DNA of 64,000 nucleotides from Sepioteuthis lessoniana (GCA_963585895.1 OY757917.1:105045156-105109155), one strand, 5' to 3'; counted from the first letter of the stretch, positions 21,906 through 32,524 are shown. Program-made: numbers and translations. Notes: generated by a model not told the origin, from the sequence alone.

Positions 21906-24205
21906 ATTGCTTTGTTGATAACTGATCACAATCTCTTTGGTGACCGTCTTGTGGTTGGAAGGTGATGCATATTTCTTCTAAACATTCGGTTTCATGCTAT
22001 TTATATGGATGAGATTTAATATCAGCAGGTAATTCTATCCCGTTCGAACACAATTAGTCTCGTATCAATTATCCAGTTCGTTTTCAGGTGACACGCATAT
22101 TGGGGCCTTATTCGGTCGCTCTTGGAGTGATCCTCAATTTCCAGCATGCAGGGCCAATATTTGTGCCAGTTTCGTTTCCAATATGTATTTATTTGTTTTC
22201 TTATTTCATTCAAAGTGTCTTTGATGACAGTTGGAAAGAACTCGGATGCTAACTTCTACTTGTATAGTGGTCGTACCCGGCATATTTCATTTATTCCTTA
22301 AATATCTTCGTTGATAACTGTGTTCAGAGACCATGAAAAACTATATTAAATAATCATCAGTTAAACTTGTATAAAATAAAGACATATAGTTCTCTTATTT
22401 CAAAACGTAACCATTTAACCTTATTGTGAATAAAAAACAAAACTAGTACTTTTCTTCTTCTATAGTTGTTTTTCTTTGATCAACTGCTCTATCTTTTCAA
22501 AATAATTACCCAAAATTGAAATGAGATTCCATGTGTTCTAAGTTTCAAAAACTCACGAATCTTTTCAAATTTGAATGCAAAGAAAACATGTCTTTGAATT
22601 CAGCGTCGTTAGTTTTTATTATCGAAACTCATTCAATTTTGTTGTATACTTCTAAAATTGTCCTGATTGTAGGTGAATTTATGAGTCGAATTTACTGGCC
22701 AATGTCATAAAAACTGATTCTAAATCATTCGAACAAACGACAAAGTTTTAAAGATATGACCGCAACCACATCAGCATCACAAGTAGACCAGAATAAAAAT
22801 TGTTTTGTATTTGGGGGCACCAACGACGCATTGTTTATCAGGAACTGCTATCAGAACAAGTCTATCCTTAAAAAATATAATCCATACACCTGCAAAATGT
22901 GACTGATGTAATCGCTGAAAAACACCCACAAGCACAACTGTAGAAAAAAAAAACAAAAACATGGCTATTATCTGAATATTTTCAGTTCACAACTTCCACA
23001 GATGGGCCTAGAGTAATTCGATATAGATTGGTAAGTTTTTTCTTCATGTTTTCTGCTCCCTGCATGACCTCCTCAAAGAACGTGGTTTAATCAATAGCTT
23101 GTCGATATGGAATAGTGAATATTTTCAACTTGAAACTGGTGTCATTTTATCAGAAAGGAATATATGTATTGTTTATTATAACATTGTTGAATGATGTTGG
23201 TATGTAAATGGATAAGTTATTAAAAATTGTCAGAATTTAGAAGATAGAGTTGACCATGTTCCTCACCTTGTTCATTTGGCTTGGTGTAACCAGATACGTT
23301 TGATCTGACAGTTAACCGGGACTATCCGAGGTTACCAGACTCGATCAGTCATCGGTGACGGGAGCTAGCCGGACTATGTTCTACATTCACTTTCTTATTG
23401 TGACTTGGGTACAAGAAAACAAGTGCTTGCTTGTACGGATAGCGAGAGAACCTTTCAAAGATAAGGGAAGAATCGATTCCTATTTGAACAAAAAATTAGA
23501 AAAAAAAACACACACAAATTCACGCTATATCCATTATTCATTTCAACCGGCTTCCACGACTTCAACAGTGAAGAAAATAAATCAAGAAAAACCTAATAAT
23601 TGTGTGGAGTTGTTTTCTTCTGTTTCTCCTCAAATAGCTATACTTCTGTCGTCACTAAATACAGGAGAAAAGAGATGAAGAAACAATAATGATTATAGTT
23701 AAAACTTATAATGGCAATAAGAGACTATTTCATTGCAAAAATATTCAGTTATTTTCGTAACTAATCTATCTGAGATTCGTTAAGACTGATATATAGGTTT
23801 CTTTAGATGACCAATTCTAACTCTCTCACAGAAATATATTTTATGTTTTACTTTTAATCAGACTTTACATAGAAACAATACTGCACAGGATTTTGTTTTT
23901 ACTGAACATCAGATGTTGATTATGAATAAATCATTCATGTGATAATGCCCGTCAGTGTGGAAATACTCAGTGGAACGTCATACTGTTGTAACGCAATTTG
24001 TGGAGCCGAAAAGTTATCAGTTTTAGATCAGATGATACATTTGCCTCCGTCATTAAGTGTTCAGCATATGCAACCTGGAATCTCATTTTTAGTGAAGGCA
24101 CAGTCTAGAAAGTAAGAGAAAGGAAAAAAAGGGGAAAAAAAAAAGAAATATGATCGTCAGAAGTCTGATTGAAACTCGCTTCTAGCATAATATATTCAAA
24201 CTGCA
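21906..24205. other. Long AT-rich stretch without recognised feature
   Basis: Holds several short ORFs on both strands. The longest is a plus frame of 107 codons at 23355-23678, Lys- and Ser-rich, with no recognisable domain and no visible splice context. I see no repeat match within the window. Host intergenic DNA or a very old element are both possible. Confidence 0.4.
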
Positions 24206-24237
24206 ATTAACACACACACACATACAGAGAGATCAGC

Positions 24238-24288
<51 letters not shown>

Positions 24289-24297
24289 GAGAGAGAG
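24238..24297. repeat. (GA)n microsatellite
   Basis: About 30 GA units with a single GT interruption, preceded by a short CA run at 24211-24222. Confidence 0.95.
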
Positions 24298-24699
24298 GTT
24301 GAAAGACGTATAAATGAAATCTATGTAAAAAGGGGACACATAGAGTTTTGCATAAATAAATGTACTGTCTGGTTATGGCATGCAAATTTTCACGCCTTTG
24401 ATTTTATGAATGATTTCCGTCTATCATTCGCAACACAGAATGCTAACACCTCTTAAATAAAACCACATCAATATATTTTTATGCATAGGAAAGTGTTCTT
24501 ACTTCGGCACATATCCAGACATGCATATATTTTTATAAAAAGACATTAAACATGGAAGTTTAAATTTGGTTTCGTTCGTTCTAACAATTTCGTAAGCATA
24601 ATTTTTTAACATTTCATTAAATAACACTTACATAGTAAATGTATTCATACACTTAATTGATCATTAAAGCGCACATAATAATCGAAAACTTATGTCCAA

Positions 24700-24774
24700 A
24701 TCCTCGGATGTGACACAAGGTCAATTTTAGGCGGAGTTTAAACTCTGAGTGTTTCTTCCCTGAGACCGGTAGCT
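24700..24774 (-). repeat. SINE-A 3' part, interrupted by insertion
   Basis: GATGTGACACAAGGTCAATT, TAGGCGGAGTTTAAACTCTG, AGTGTTTCTTCCCTGAGAC and GGTAGCT follow the complement of SINE-A up to the TAGTTGCCTC position. The rest resumes at 25491 after a 716 bp insertion. Confidence 0.75.
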
Positions 24775-24827
24775 TATAGGATACACATTTTTTCTAGTCT
24801 TAAAATAAACAATAAAAACATACTTAA

Positions 24828-24840
24828 GAACATTCTAGAA
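24828..24840 (+). promoter_or_regulatory. Heat shock element (upstream)
   Basis: GAACATTCTAGAA is a perfect three-unit GAAnnTTCnnGAA array, the binding pattern of trimeric heat shock factor. It lies about 233 bases upstream of the TATA box. Confidence 0.65.
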
Positions 24841-24892
24841 ATTTAGGATCAAAACCGCATTAGCATTTCAGTTACATTTTTATATTTTTCAA

Positions 24893-24900
24893 CCAATCAG
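24893..24900 (+). promoter_or_regulatory. CCAAT box, forward
   Basis: CCAATCAG is a perfect NF-Y type site between the two heat shock elements. Its exact reverse complement occurs at 24997-25004. Confidence 0.5.
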
Positions 24901-24917
24901 CTAAAAACATAGAATAG

Positions 24918-24930
24918 GAACATTCTAGAA
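24918..24930 (+). promoter_or_regulatory. Heat shock element (downstream)
   Basis: GAACATTCTAGAA again, identical to the copy at 24828 and sharing flanks (TAGGATC follows both). An upstream AGAATAG extends the array imperfectly. Confidence 0.65.
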
Positions 24931-24996
24931 AAATAGGATCGGAAGTCAACTAACAGAAAATATTTAGGCTCTAAAATAAAATAGTAAAATACAAAT

Positions 24997-25004
24997 CTGA
25001 TTGG
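24997..25004 (-). promoter_or_regulatory. CCAAT box, reverse
   Basis: CTGATTGG is the exact inverse of the forward CCAATCAG site. It lies 57 bases upstream of the TATA box, in the usual proximal position. Confidence 0.55.
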
Positions 25005-25060
25005 TCAATAAATGTCTATGCGCCAAAATTTTAGGACGATACTTTGATCCACAATTATGG

Positions 25061-25068
25061 TATAAATA
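25061..25068 (+). promoter_or_regulatory. TATA box
   Basis: TATAAATA preceded by GG. A TTCACTAG initiator-like sequence 27-30 bases downstream (25088-25095) would be the start site. Confidence 0.6.
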
Positions 25069-25089
25069 ACACATAGTTAGGGAGCCATT

Positions 25090-25286
25090 CACTAGCCACT
25101 AAGCCACGAAGTCAGTAAAGCATCAGCTAATACTCTGTCCGGCAAATTCCTTTTCTTTCACAGCAAAAGTTCATGACCTAGCTGCAGATGGCCACGAATC
25201 ACGTTCGAAAGAAAAAAAACGACAAACTCTCTTTCATCAAAGCGACACGCTGTCGCCACAATCATAAAACAAGATATGAACTTAAT
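25090..25286 (+). other. Candidate leader exon with 33-codon frame and splice donor
   Basis: An ATG at 25188 sits in GCAGATGG, a good initiation context. The frame gives 33 codons, basic and His-rich (starts MATNHVRKKK), then meets GTAAGTAAG at 25287, a near-perfect 5' splice site in phase 0. Unspliced, the frame closes at 46 codons. An earlier ATG at 25173 is followed at once by TAG. No domain recognised. Whether the leader is ever transcribed is unknown. Confidence 0.35.
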
Positions 25287-25449
25287 GTAAGTAAGAACGA
25301 CTTATTTACGGACTCCGTTAACAGCTAAACATACATACACATGTAAACAAATTTATTTTCTTCATGCCAAACTTTATTTTCCAAAAGGCCATTTACACAT
25401 CATGTTTTTTATTTGTTTTCACATTCTGTTTTATGTACATTATATTTTT

Positions 25450-25487
25450 GGGGGACTAAACATATCTACCAAATAACATGTCCCCCT
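25450..25487. other. GGGGGAC / GTCCCCC inverted repeat near insertion end
   Basis: GGGGGAC at 25450-25456 and GTCCCCC at 25480-25486 can pair across a 23-base loop, just inside the right end of the insertion. It may be part of the LTR terminus structure. Confidence 0.5.
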
Positions 25488-25490
25488 ACA

Positions 25491-25665
25491 AGCTATACCA
25501 AGGTTAAAAAGAACAGTTTACTTTACTGTTTATTCATAGTTCGAAGGAGATGAATAAGATTCAAATCTTTTCCAAATGTATTTGCGCTGTGAAATGCAAA
25601 CAGCTTCGTCCAAGTTTTGAACTCAGGTCGATTTGTCTATTTCCTATAAAAATAAACATTACATC
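25491..25665 (-). repeat. SINE-A head part, resumes after insertion
   Basis: CTATACCAAGGTTAAAAAGAA, TTCATAGTTCGAAGGAGATG, CAAATCTTTTCCAAATG, TGTGAAATGCAAACAGC and TTTTGAACTCAGGTCG follow the complement of SINE-A from the CACCAAGGCTGAAG position through the B box. Together with 24700-24774 it makes one interrupted SINE. Confidence 0.75.
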
Positions 25666-27149
25666 ACGAAACCTAATATTTAGCGTCGATAAAAAAGTTA
25701 TATTTTTTTCTGAAACAGAAATACCAGGAATGTATTACTTCATTTGTATCATTATACAAACAAAACGGATATGATGTAACATTATTTATACCAAATCCTG
25801 TAGAATTGAAACTGCTGCATATTGATCGTTGACTGAGCGGTCGATCAGAATTTTCCTTGAACAGGATGTAACTGAGTAAATAAGCGGTAGCAGTCACGTG
25901 GTTGATCGGAAGTCGTGGGCGTTATGAAATGATATATGCAGATGCCCAAGTGAGAATGGACTCATTTGGAGTCAGTGAGGGTCCAAGTCATCCCAGCTTT
26001 CAGTCGCAGTGGGGACAGCGACTCACAAGAAATTCCCCGGTTGAGAAGAAGAAGAAGTGCTAAATGGTGTTTTGAAGATAACAACGAGGTATGTTCAAGA
26101 GAAGAAGAGTTTATGGGTTGATATAGCAGTCTCTCTTTGTTTCCCTCCGTATGTCAGTCTCACAAGGCACCGAAGATTCAGCCCCTTACGAAAGAATAAA
26201 AAAGACGTATATATTTTTATAAAGAAGTGTTGTGGTTCTTCCATTATCACTGTATACAACAAAATTTTGTTGAAAAAACATTGCTAACCTATTGTTACCA
26301 AACGTAAAGACAGGTCAATATATATACATATGAGGTGAGGTCACAAATATGTTACGTATGGTTTAAGGTGGTCCCTCATAGGGATATATTTTAAATATGT
26401 TTCTTGAATAAATTGGATTTTTTTTTGGTTCTCTGGATAAATGAAGATTTTCAATCCCTTGGGTCCCAATTTTACTTGCTTTTTATTCAATTTAGGCCTT
26501 CCTGATTACTCAAAAATTGAGATGACATAAGAAGAAGATGGCACTGATTCAGACGTTCATCTTATTTATTTTTTGGACAAATGAAATCTTTCTAATTTAA
26601 TTTAGCCAAAATGTTCCAAAATTGGTCTATTAGTCCAGGAGGCTACTGAGAAAAAGAAAGCAATGTTTGGTCATTACTTAATCCAAAACGTTTTTCAAAT
26701 AAATGGAATCATGATGCTTGAAAATGGAAAATATTCGGCGAGACAGGGAAAACTTTTTCTATGTCCATGCATGAGCAGGACTGATCACTGTGTTCGAATT
26801 ACTCAAATTCTTCGGTGAAAGACTTTCTCTATCTCTCTCTTTCTCTCTCTTTGTAGTCCATGCCCACATATGTACATACATACTAATATATATATATATA
26901 TATATATATACACGTCTTCCGTGCACCTTTTTCTTGCATACATTTTGTGGAGTCAATTTTAACAGGAGATCATTTTTCAATTCATTTAATCTAAAACTGT
27001 CGAATATATTTATACACGGTTAATTACAGCGCTTCGATGTCAAGTATACCACAATCAATTCATCAGATTGCTTTGTTTTTAAGAGGCAGTCGCTGCTTAA
27101 CTGTAATTTATGTAGGAAATAAAATAATTGAGCCAACTTCCCATCCATG
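25666..27149. other. No recognised gene
   Basis: ORFs at 25673-25897, 26057-26287 and 26759-27023 have no domains. A (TA)n tract lies at 26886-26911. A slightly GC-richer patch at 25900-26060 ends in GAAGAAGAAG. Confidence 0.45.
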
Positions 27150-27350
27150 AGGAAACGGTGTGCATTTCACTTCACGAAGAGCATGGATCTATCTATTTTA
27201 CTTTCTGATCGACAAGAAAATAGTAAGGCAGGATTGTCTCTTTGCTCTTGTCAGGCCAATCAGTTTGGGAAAAGGAAAAATATGAATTCAAACCAGCTGT
27301 ACTTCCGTTTTAAAATACCTCTGTGTCGCATCCTCTTTGTGATTGGTAAT
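27150..27350 (+). repeat. SINE-A 3' part, decayed
   Basis: TGCATTTCACTTCACGAAG, TCTTGTCAGGCCAATCAG, TTGGGAAAAGGAAAAATATG, AATTCAAACCAGCTGTACTT and CTGTGTCGCATCCTC match the SINE-A body. The tRNA-like head is missing. A (TA)n tract follows at 27377-27408. Confidence 0.6.
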
Positions 27351-27371
27351 TACCTATTGTCTGTCGTTCCA

Positions 27372-27410
<39 letters not shown>

Positions 27411-27554
27411 ATTGTCTCGTTGATTTCGACCTCTAGGGACCTGACAATTTAGTTTAAGATGTGTACCATTGGACTTTGTACACAGGTGATTCATTTATAT
27501 TCATGTTAATTTTGTTGCCAGTGTTGAATAAAGATATACAGTGACTCAGAATAT

Positions 27555-27726
27555 ACATTGCCCAGTCGACCGGGGCTGTAGAATACACTGACAGTTTCTC
27601 TGCAGAGGGGGAACACTCCCAACGAGTGTCCTGGATATGACACTAAACAATCAGATGGTGAGGTTCCAGTAATGTTGGAGCTTTCAAGAATACGGAACAC
27701 CTCTTCATTGATATTGATCCCAGGTC
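27555..27726 (+). repeat. Family F 5' part, fused to Penelope relic
   Basis: TACATTGCCCAGTCGACCGG, GGCTGTAGAATACACTGAC, CGAGTGTCCTGGATATGACA and AATCAGATGGTGAGGTTCC match the F head and core. The copy stops at CCCAGGTCC and is joined directly to the Penelope reading frame. Confidence 0.8.
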
Positions 27727-28410
27727 CTTCCAAAAATTCATAAGGATGGTATTCCACTGAGACCCATTGTCAGCAACCGAGGTTAAGCATGTCACCCATT
27801 GAGCCGCTTCCTTGTGGAGATCATCAGCCCACTAACTGGTAAGTCCTCATCATATGTTAAGAACTCAGCCCACTTTGTGGAGAGAATCAGTGATGCCCCC
27901 ATTCTTTCTTACCTGATGATGAGTTTGGATGTAGTAAGTCTGTTTACAAAGGTACTTACTGATGAGACACTTGCTGTAGTACGGGATAAAATGGCTGCAG
28001 ATCCCTTGCTGGAATAACGCACTTGTATCCCGACAGATAATTTAATGGAAATGTTGACTTTCTGTGTGGAGACAACCAACTTCGGGATGGGATCTGATAT
28101 ATACCGACAAGAAGAAGGACTAGCTATGGGGTCGCCATTGTCACCAGTTTTGGCTAACATATACATGGAATACATCGAAGAAATGGCATTAGGATCTACC
28201 TCATTAAAGCCATCTATATGGCTTAGATACGTAGATGACCCATTCATTCTCTGGCTACATCAGGAAGATGTTCAGATATTACTTGATCACGTGAACTCAA
28301 TCCAACCATCTATACAGTTCACTATGGAGAAAGAGCAAGACATCAAATTACCCTTCCTCGATGTATTAGTAACACACAGAGAAAGGATTCGGGTCATCTG
28401 TGTACCGTAA
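27727..28410 (+). pseudogene. Penelope-like element reverse transcriptase (relic)
   Basis: One frame from 27727 to 28410 encodes LPKIHKDGIPLRPIVSNRG, then SYLMMSLDVVSLFT (the first catalytic Asp region), EEGLAMGSPLSPVLANIYME, WLRYVDDPFILW with the YVDD catalytic box, and LPFLDVLVT. The PKIHK and RPIVS motifs are hallmarks of Penelope-like RTs. The frame is broken by TAA at 27784-27786 and at 28015-28017, and shifts after about 28400. The N-terminus is lost: the copy begins at the PKIHK motif, so it is 5'-truncated. Identity to a family is by motif recognition only. Confidence 0.9.
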
Positions 28411-29123
28411 GCCCACCTTCACCGGACGATACCCCAATTTCAACTCCTATCCTCCATATACGGTAAAGAAAGGAATGGTTTGTTGCTTACAACATCGAGC
28501 AAAAACCATTAGTTGTGATATGGATGCATATCAAGAAGAAATGATTAGTCTGAGACACAACCTCCATCGTAACAACTATCCAGAGCGCATAACATTGGCT
28601 CCAAGAAACCTATATAGGAGGATAGAGGACAATACCCGAAAACTCACCACGGTATATCTGTCTTATGTCAAAGGACTAGCCGAAAGGATTCAAAAGATAT
28701 GTAGTCCATATGACATCAAGAGAGTATTCACAAGTGGTTCAACTCTCCGGAGGTATCTCTTCTGGGTCAAGCTACCAACGGAATTCAATATGACCAAGAA
28801 CTGTGTTTACTCCATCCCTTGCAGTTGTGGTAAAATATACAAAGGTGATACAGGTCGCCCACTAAAAGTAAGACTAGAAGAACATCGGAAGATAGTAGTA
28901 CGAGGTGAGATTGAAAATTCGGGTATGGCGGACCATATATGGAAGGAAAAGGGAAACCATCTGCCCTTATGGGATAAAGTTGAAATTATAGATAGGGCAT
29001 GAACATTGGAGGATTAGACGCCTTAAGGAATCAGCATATATGTTGGGCTACAATGACCTGCTGAGTAGACCAAGTATACAATTGAATAAAATATGGGAAC
29101 CAATAATTAAGAAGGCTAGATAA
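28400..29123 (+). pseudogene. Penelope-like element GIY-YIG endonuclease region (relic)
   Basis: After a frameshift the product continues with YRKPTFTGRYPNFNSYPPY, a connector, then CVYSIPCSCGKIYKGDTGRP and LKVRLEEHRK. VYSIPC...GKIYKG is the GIY-YIG core (first Tyr in VYSI, second in KIYKG) with the conserved Arg and His-Lys downstream. Cys pairs (PCSC) match the Penelope variant. A second frameshift near 29000 moves the end (EHWRIRRLKESAYMLGYND) to the third frame, closing at TAA 29121-29123. Two shifts and two stops make the element inactive, though the residues are otherwise well kept. Confidence 0.9.
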
Positions 29124-29545
29124 AAAAAAAATCTGAATACGAGCACAGGTAAAAAATCATACATAATAGTAGTAATTCTAGTCACTAAGAACATTAAGTT
29201 TAGAAGTCCCAAAAATTCACTCTGAATTGTCAAGCAGGACACATGGCGTAACGGTTATAGGCGTTGGTTCCCTAAGCTTCTAAGGAGACAATCATTTGGA
29301 GGTTGCAGGTTAAATCCTGACTGCAGGCTGGTAACAATATAGGAATACTTAAAACTTGTACCCGGTTATGGCTAACGGAATCAGAACAGGTGACCCCCAT
29401 GGATTCAATAAAGAACGTAGTTTGAAGTTCCGTGAAGGTTCCCGAGTTCGACAAACACCTGAAGAAGGCCAGAGGACATATCGGCCGAAACGTTGTGAAA
29501 ATAAAGATGACGACAATAGTCTGAAAACCCCTAATTATACTCCCC
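29124..29545 (+). repeat. Penelope-like element 3' UTR
   Basis: The region after the ORF matches the stand-alone copy at 19352-19768 from just past the stop codon onward. It contains a tRNA-like stretch (GGCGTAACGGTTATAGGCG, then a B-box-like GGTTAAATCCTGACTGC at 29309-29325) and ends with a hammerhead-like motif and a short purine-rich tail. Recurrence of the whole block away from any RT shows that it is a defined terminal unit. It may correspond to the pseudo-LTR of Penelope-like elements. Confidence 0.7.
29459..29498 (+). other. Hammerhead-like core in Penelope 3' UTR
   Basis: CTGAAGA at 29459-29465 fits the CUGANGA core, AGGCC...GGCC forms a perfect four-pair stem II with a 12-base loop, and GAAA follows at 29487-29490. 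An extra A lies between core and stem. I find no clear stem III partner with a cleavage triplet upstream, so a working ribozyme is not shown. Confidence 0.45.
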
Positions 29546-29640
29546 TAAAAAAACACTGATTTTCATGCTTTAATTTTAAGTTTTGCAAATTTGTGGATAT
29601 TATATATATAAACAAAAAGTGCTTAATATCAATAATACAG

Positions 29641-29642
<2 letters not shown>

Positions 29643-29701
<59 letters not shown>
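29643..29701. repeat. (TA)n microsatellite, long
   Basis: About 29 uninterrupted TA units. Frames across it are Ile-Tyr artefacts. Confidence 0.95.
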
Positions 29702-29703
<2 letters not shown>

Positions 29704-30199
29704 TGATAATATTGTAATCCAAGTAAAAGGAGAGATTCATTGAGAAGCAAAGTCGACACTAATGAACCATCATAAGGTCTATGAGGGATGAAATTAGAGA
29801 TGTTAAATCAACGGTGGATGTTTAGAAGTGCAAAATACCAAAACCTAGTGAAAAATTGTATGAAAAGAAAAAAGTTTTCCCTCGGTTCTCTAAATCCCTC
29901 CTTCTACTTGGATTACCTTGTTATCAATTTTTCTTTATATATTTTCGGATTACACTGATTATTTACTTCCATATATATATATATATATATTTATTTAAAT
30001 TTAGATAACATAGACAAAAACTTACCGGCACTTGAGAACAGTCAGTTTTACGCCTACATGTTTATCGGAGTCTGACTTTTTTTCTGATGACCCATTGGCA
30101 TGGAACTGAAAGTCAGCATGAAACGTTGACTCGGTGCATACTCAATCTTTACTTAGATCTATATATGCTCTACCAAAATTTTTAAACACCCTTTTTTTA

Positions 30200-30266
30200 T
30201 AAATATATATATATATATACAGAGAGAGAGAGAGAGAAAGATAGAGATAGAGAGAGAGAGAGAGAG
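30200..30266. repeat. (TA)n(GA)n compound microsatellite
   Basis: TA run to 30219, then interrupted GA run to 30266. Confidence 0.95.
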
Positions 30267-30714
30267 TTTCTGTAAAAAAGTGAATGAGAGAGGGAGTGTT
30301 TGAAAGAAGGAAATTCCCATGTTTTTATATCCCATAATTTACTGCATGATTTCACGGCCTACAGTAATTTGATTATGGTTTATTTTGATCTTTTAGTGCA
30401 TCGTTATGGCATCCAGGTTTTGATTTATATGTCCAATACATTGTATAGGAATGATCACAGCAGGTGTTCTGACTGCCTCGAACCATACAAATACGTGATT
30501 TATTTCACTTATTTTGAATAAAATGAGAAATTGTGTTCTTCCTTGTATGGACGAACGAATGCAAACTGTAAGCATTAGTCTCCATATATATGCTCACAAA
30601 TGTACAGAAAAAAAAAGATTTTATCATTATCGGTGGAAGAAATTTTCAAAATGTATGTTATTCCTTGGGTTACACTCATGGAATTTCGTTTAGCTTAAGG
30701 CTTGTCGTTGTGGT

Positions 30715-30960
30715 ATACAGAAAAGGTGACCTGTATTTAAGTACAGGATGAGGGCTTATGCAGAAATGCTTTTAGGAAATGTGTGAGCCCTAATCTTCAT
30801 CAAGCTATTACTATTGAGTAGGCAAGACAGGATTCTCTAGTCTTGGTAAGGCAACCAGTTTAGAAGAAAAACATTCGGAATTTAAACCATCAGTGCTGCA
30901 CAGTAAAAAAAAAATTGTCGCATCTTACTCCTGAAAGAGCTTAGTTAAATACATACGTTA
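30715..30960 (+). repeat. SINE-A copy, highly decayed
   Basis: GCTTTTAGGAAATGTGTGAGCC, CAGGATTCTCTAGTCTTGG, AAGGCAACCAGTTTAGAAG, GGAATTTAAACCATCAGTG and TGTCGCATCTTACTCCTG keep the block order of SINE-A. The head is not recognisable. Confidence 0.5.
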
Positions 30961-30964
30961 AAGG

Positions 30965-31190
30965 TTTGGTTTCTTTGTTTAATGGTATATCAACCTTTAT
31001 GAGTTATTTAATGCAGAAGCCATTCTTCTAGAAGAACAATAGAGGGACTTTTTAACCTATCGCTGGGAGGATAAGGGGTTCATACCTTTCCCAGGGATAT
31101 TTTCCCGAAAGTGAACGTAATAGTGTAACTGGAATACGAACTTGATAACTACGATTCCGTAGTCCATCACTACAACACGAGGACACACCC
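30965..31190 (-). repeat. SINE-D copy
   Basis: The complement of SINE-D is complete. Tail: GTTTAATGGTATATCAACC and GAGTTATTTAATGCAGAAG. Body: AACCTATCGCTGGGAGGATA and ATACCTTTCCCAGGGATATT. Head: GAAAGTGAACGTAATAGTG, worn B box and CATCACTACAACACGAGGAC. Confidence 0.8.
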
Positions 31191-31670
31191 ATACATTTAA
31201 GGAGAAAAAAGTAATAAAAGTCGCAAGAATTATTATTGACTGAATGGTTGATTTTAACAGCATATCAACCTGAGTTCCTTTTAAGATTTTAGGAAATTGT
31301 GTACATTGTTCGTTTATATATCCATATTTTGTGGAGTTTCTTTAGAATTTTTTTCTGCACGGTTATATGATATCAAGTATTCGTATCTAATACAAATGAT
31401 TTGCAGATGTAGTAATCATGGCGTTGTGATAAACTTGTCTGCGATATCGTCGTAAGCGAATTCAAACTCCTGTCACACTATTAAGTACTCATTCGGACAA
31501 TCAGTCTATCAAATTACAGGCGGGGTGGGGGAGAGAGAAAAGATAGATTCATAACTTTCCTAAACGTATTCGCGCTATGTGAAAAGAAAATAACCACTTC
31601 ATTATTTGAATTCAGTGTGCTATGACCACATTCTACGGCAATAATCGTAACATTGCAAGTGTTTCTATAT

Positions 31671-31700
31671 ATCATCATCATCATCATCATCATCATCATA
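31671..31700. repeat. (ATC)n microsatellite = LINE 3' tail
   Basis: About ten ATC/TCA units. On the minus strand it is the TGA-repeat tail of the RTE-like element at 31682-32530, whose reading frame ends on the first TGA. Confidence 0.9.
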
Positions 31701-32524
31701 TCGTGCTGGCAGCACGGATATCCCTGACCCTCCCTCGCCATTCCTCCCTATCGTTCATCGCCCTAGGTAGGTCTTCAGGACAACAACCCGTATCCTCACA
31801 TAGCTGCTGAATGTACATTCGAGCTGGTCGTCCTGCTTTTGCGCGGCCATGTGTGGGGATCCATAAGAGTACATCTCTTATGAGTTCATCTCTGCTTCTC
31901 CAGCTGTGTCCTGCATGTCTGGTTCGTCTAACTTGAATAGGTTTCGTGATAGGGGGCAGGTGGCCGTACAGTTGGTGTCTTGTGGGGTGTTGCTACCAGG
32001 ACTTGTTCAGGATTGCACGCAGCATTCTTGTGTAATTGCCATCTAGTTTCTTCTCCAGCCGTTTTGTTAGCGTCCATGTAGTGCATCCATATAGCAGTAT
32101 CGATGTGACCGCTGCCTGGAAGAAACTGCGTTTCATTTTATCGGTTAGGTCTGATTTCCATATAATCGATAGCCTATTGATAGCTGTCCATGCTTTCGTT
32201 AACCTCGTTTCGATGTCCTTTTCGGTTGATTCGACGCTGCTTCCTATGTACGTGAATTTGTCTACTAGTTTAAGTGGGGTTCCTTCTAGAGTGGAGATGT
32301 CCCCCGTTTGGTTATAGCACATATATTCCGTTTTGTGTGCATTAACATGGAGGCCTATGCTTGCTGCTGCTCGTTCCAAACTATGCAGAAGTGTTTCGGC
32401 TTGGTCAGGTGTATTTGCCAGTATCGCTATGTCATCGGCGTAGTCGGCGTCGGTAATTGTTGTTGCGGGGTATCTTCTGCTTCTTCTCTTCGTCAGTTCG
32501 AAGCCATTCTCTTTGATTTTGTCA

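Larger units (their letters stand above)
24775..25490 (+). mobile_element. 716 bp insertion with heat-shock-type promoter, probable solo LTR
   Basis: This segment splits a SINE-A copy and is flanked by a perfect AGCT duplication (24771-24774 and 25491-25494). Its ends are roughly inverted: TATAGGATACACAT at the left against TGTAGGGGGACAT read inward from the right. This fits an LTR with TG...CA ends in which the left G has mutated, and a four-base target duplication. In order it carries two heat-shock-element triplets, two inverted CCAAT boxes, a TATA box and a probable start region, then a 200-base leader with an ATG and a splice donor, then AT-rich DNA. There is no gag or pol. Alternatives: a non-autonomous DNA element, or a captured host heat-shock promoter. 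Confidence 0.6.

Noticed and set aside
23355..23678. 107-codon plus-strand ORF
   Set aside because: No recognisable domain, no repeat partner, no promoter or splice context. Its length is not unusual for AT-rich DNA of this size.
30080..30120. CTGATGACCC...GCATGAAACGTT as a hammerhead motif
   Set aside because: CTGATGA and GAAACG are present, but the intervening sequence does not form a stem II next to the core.
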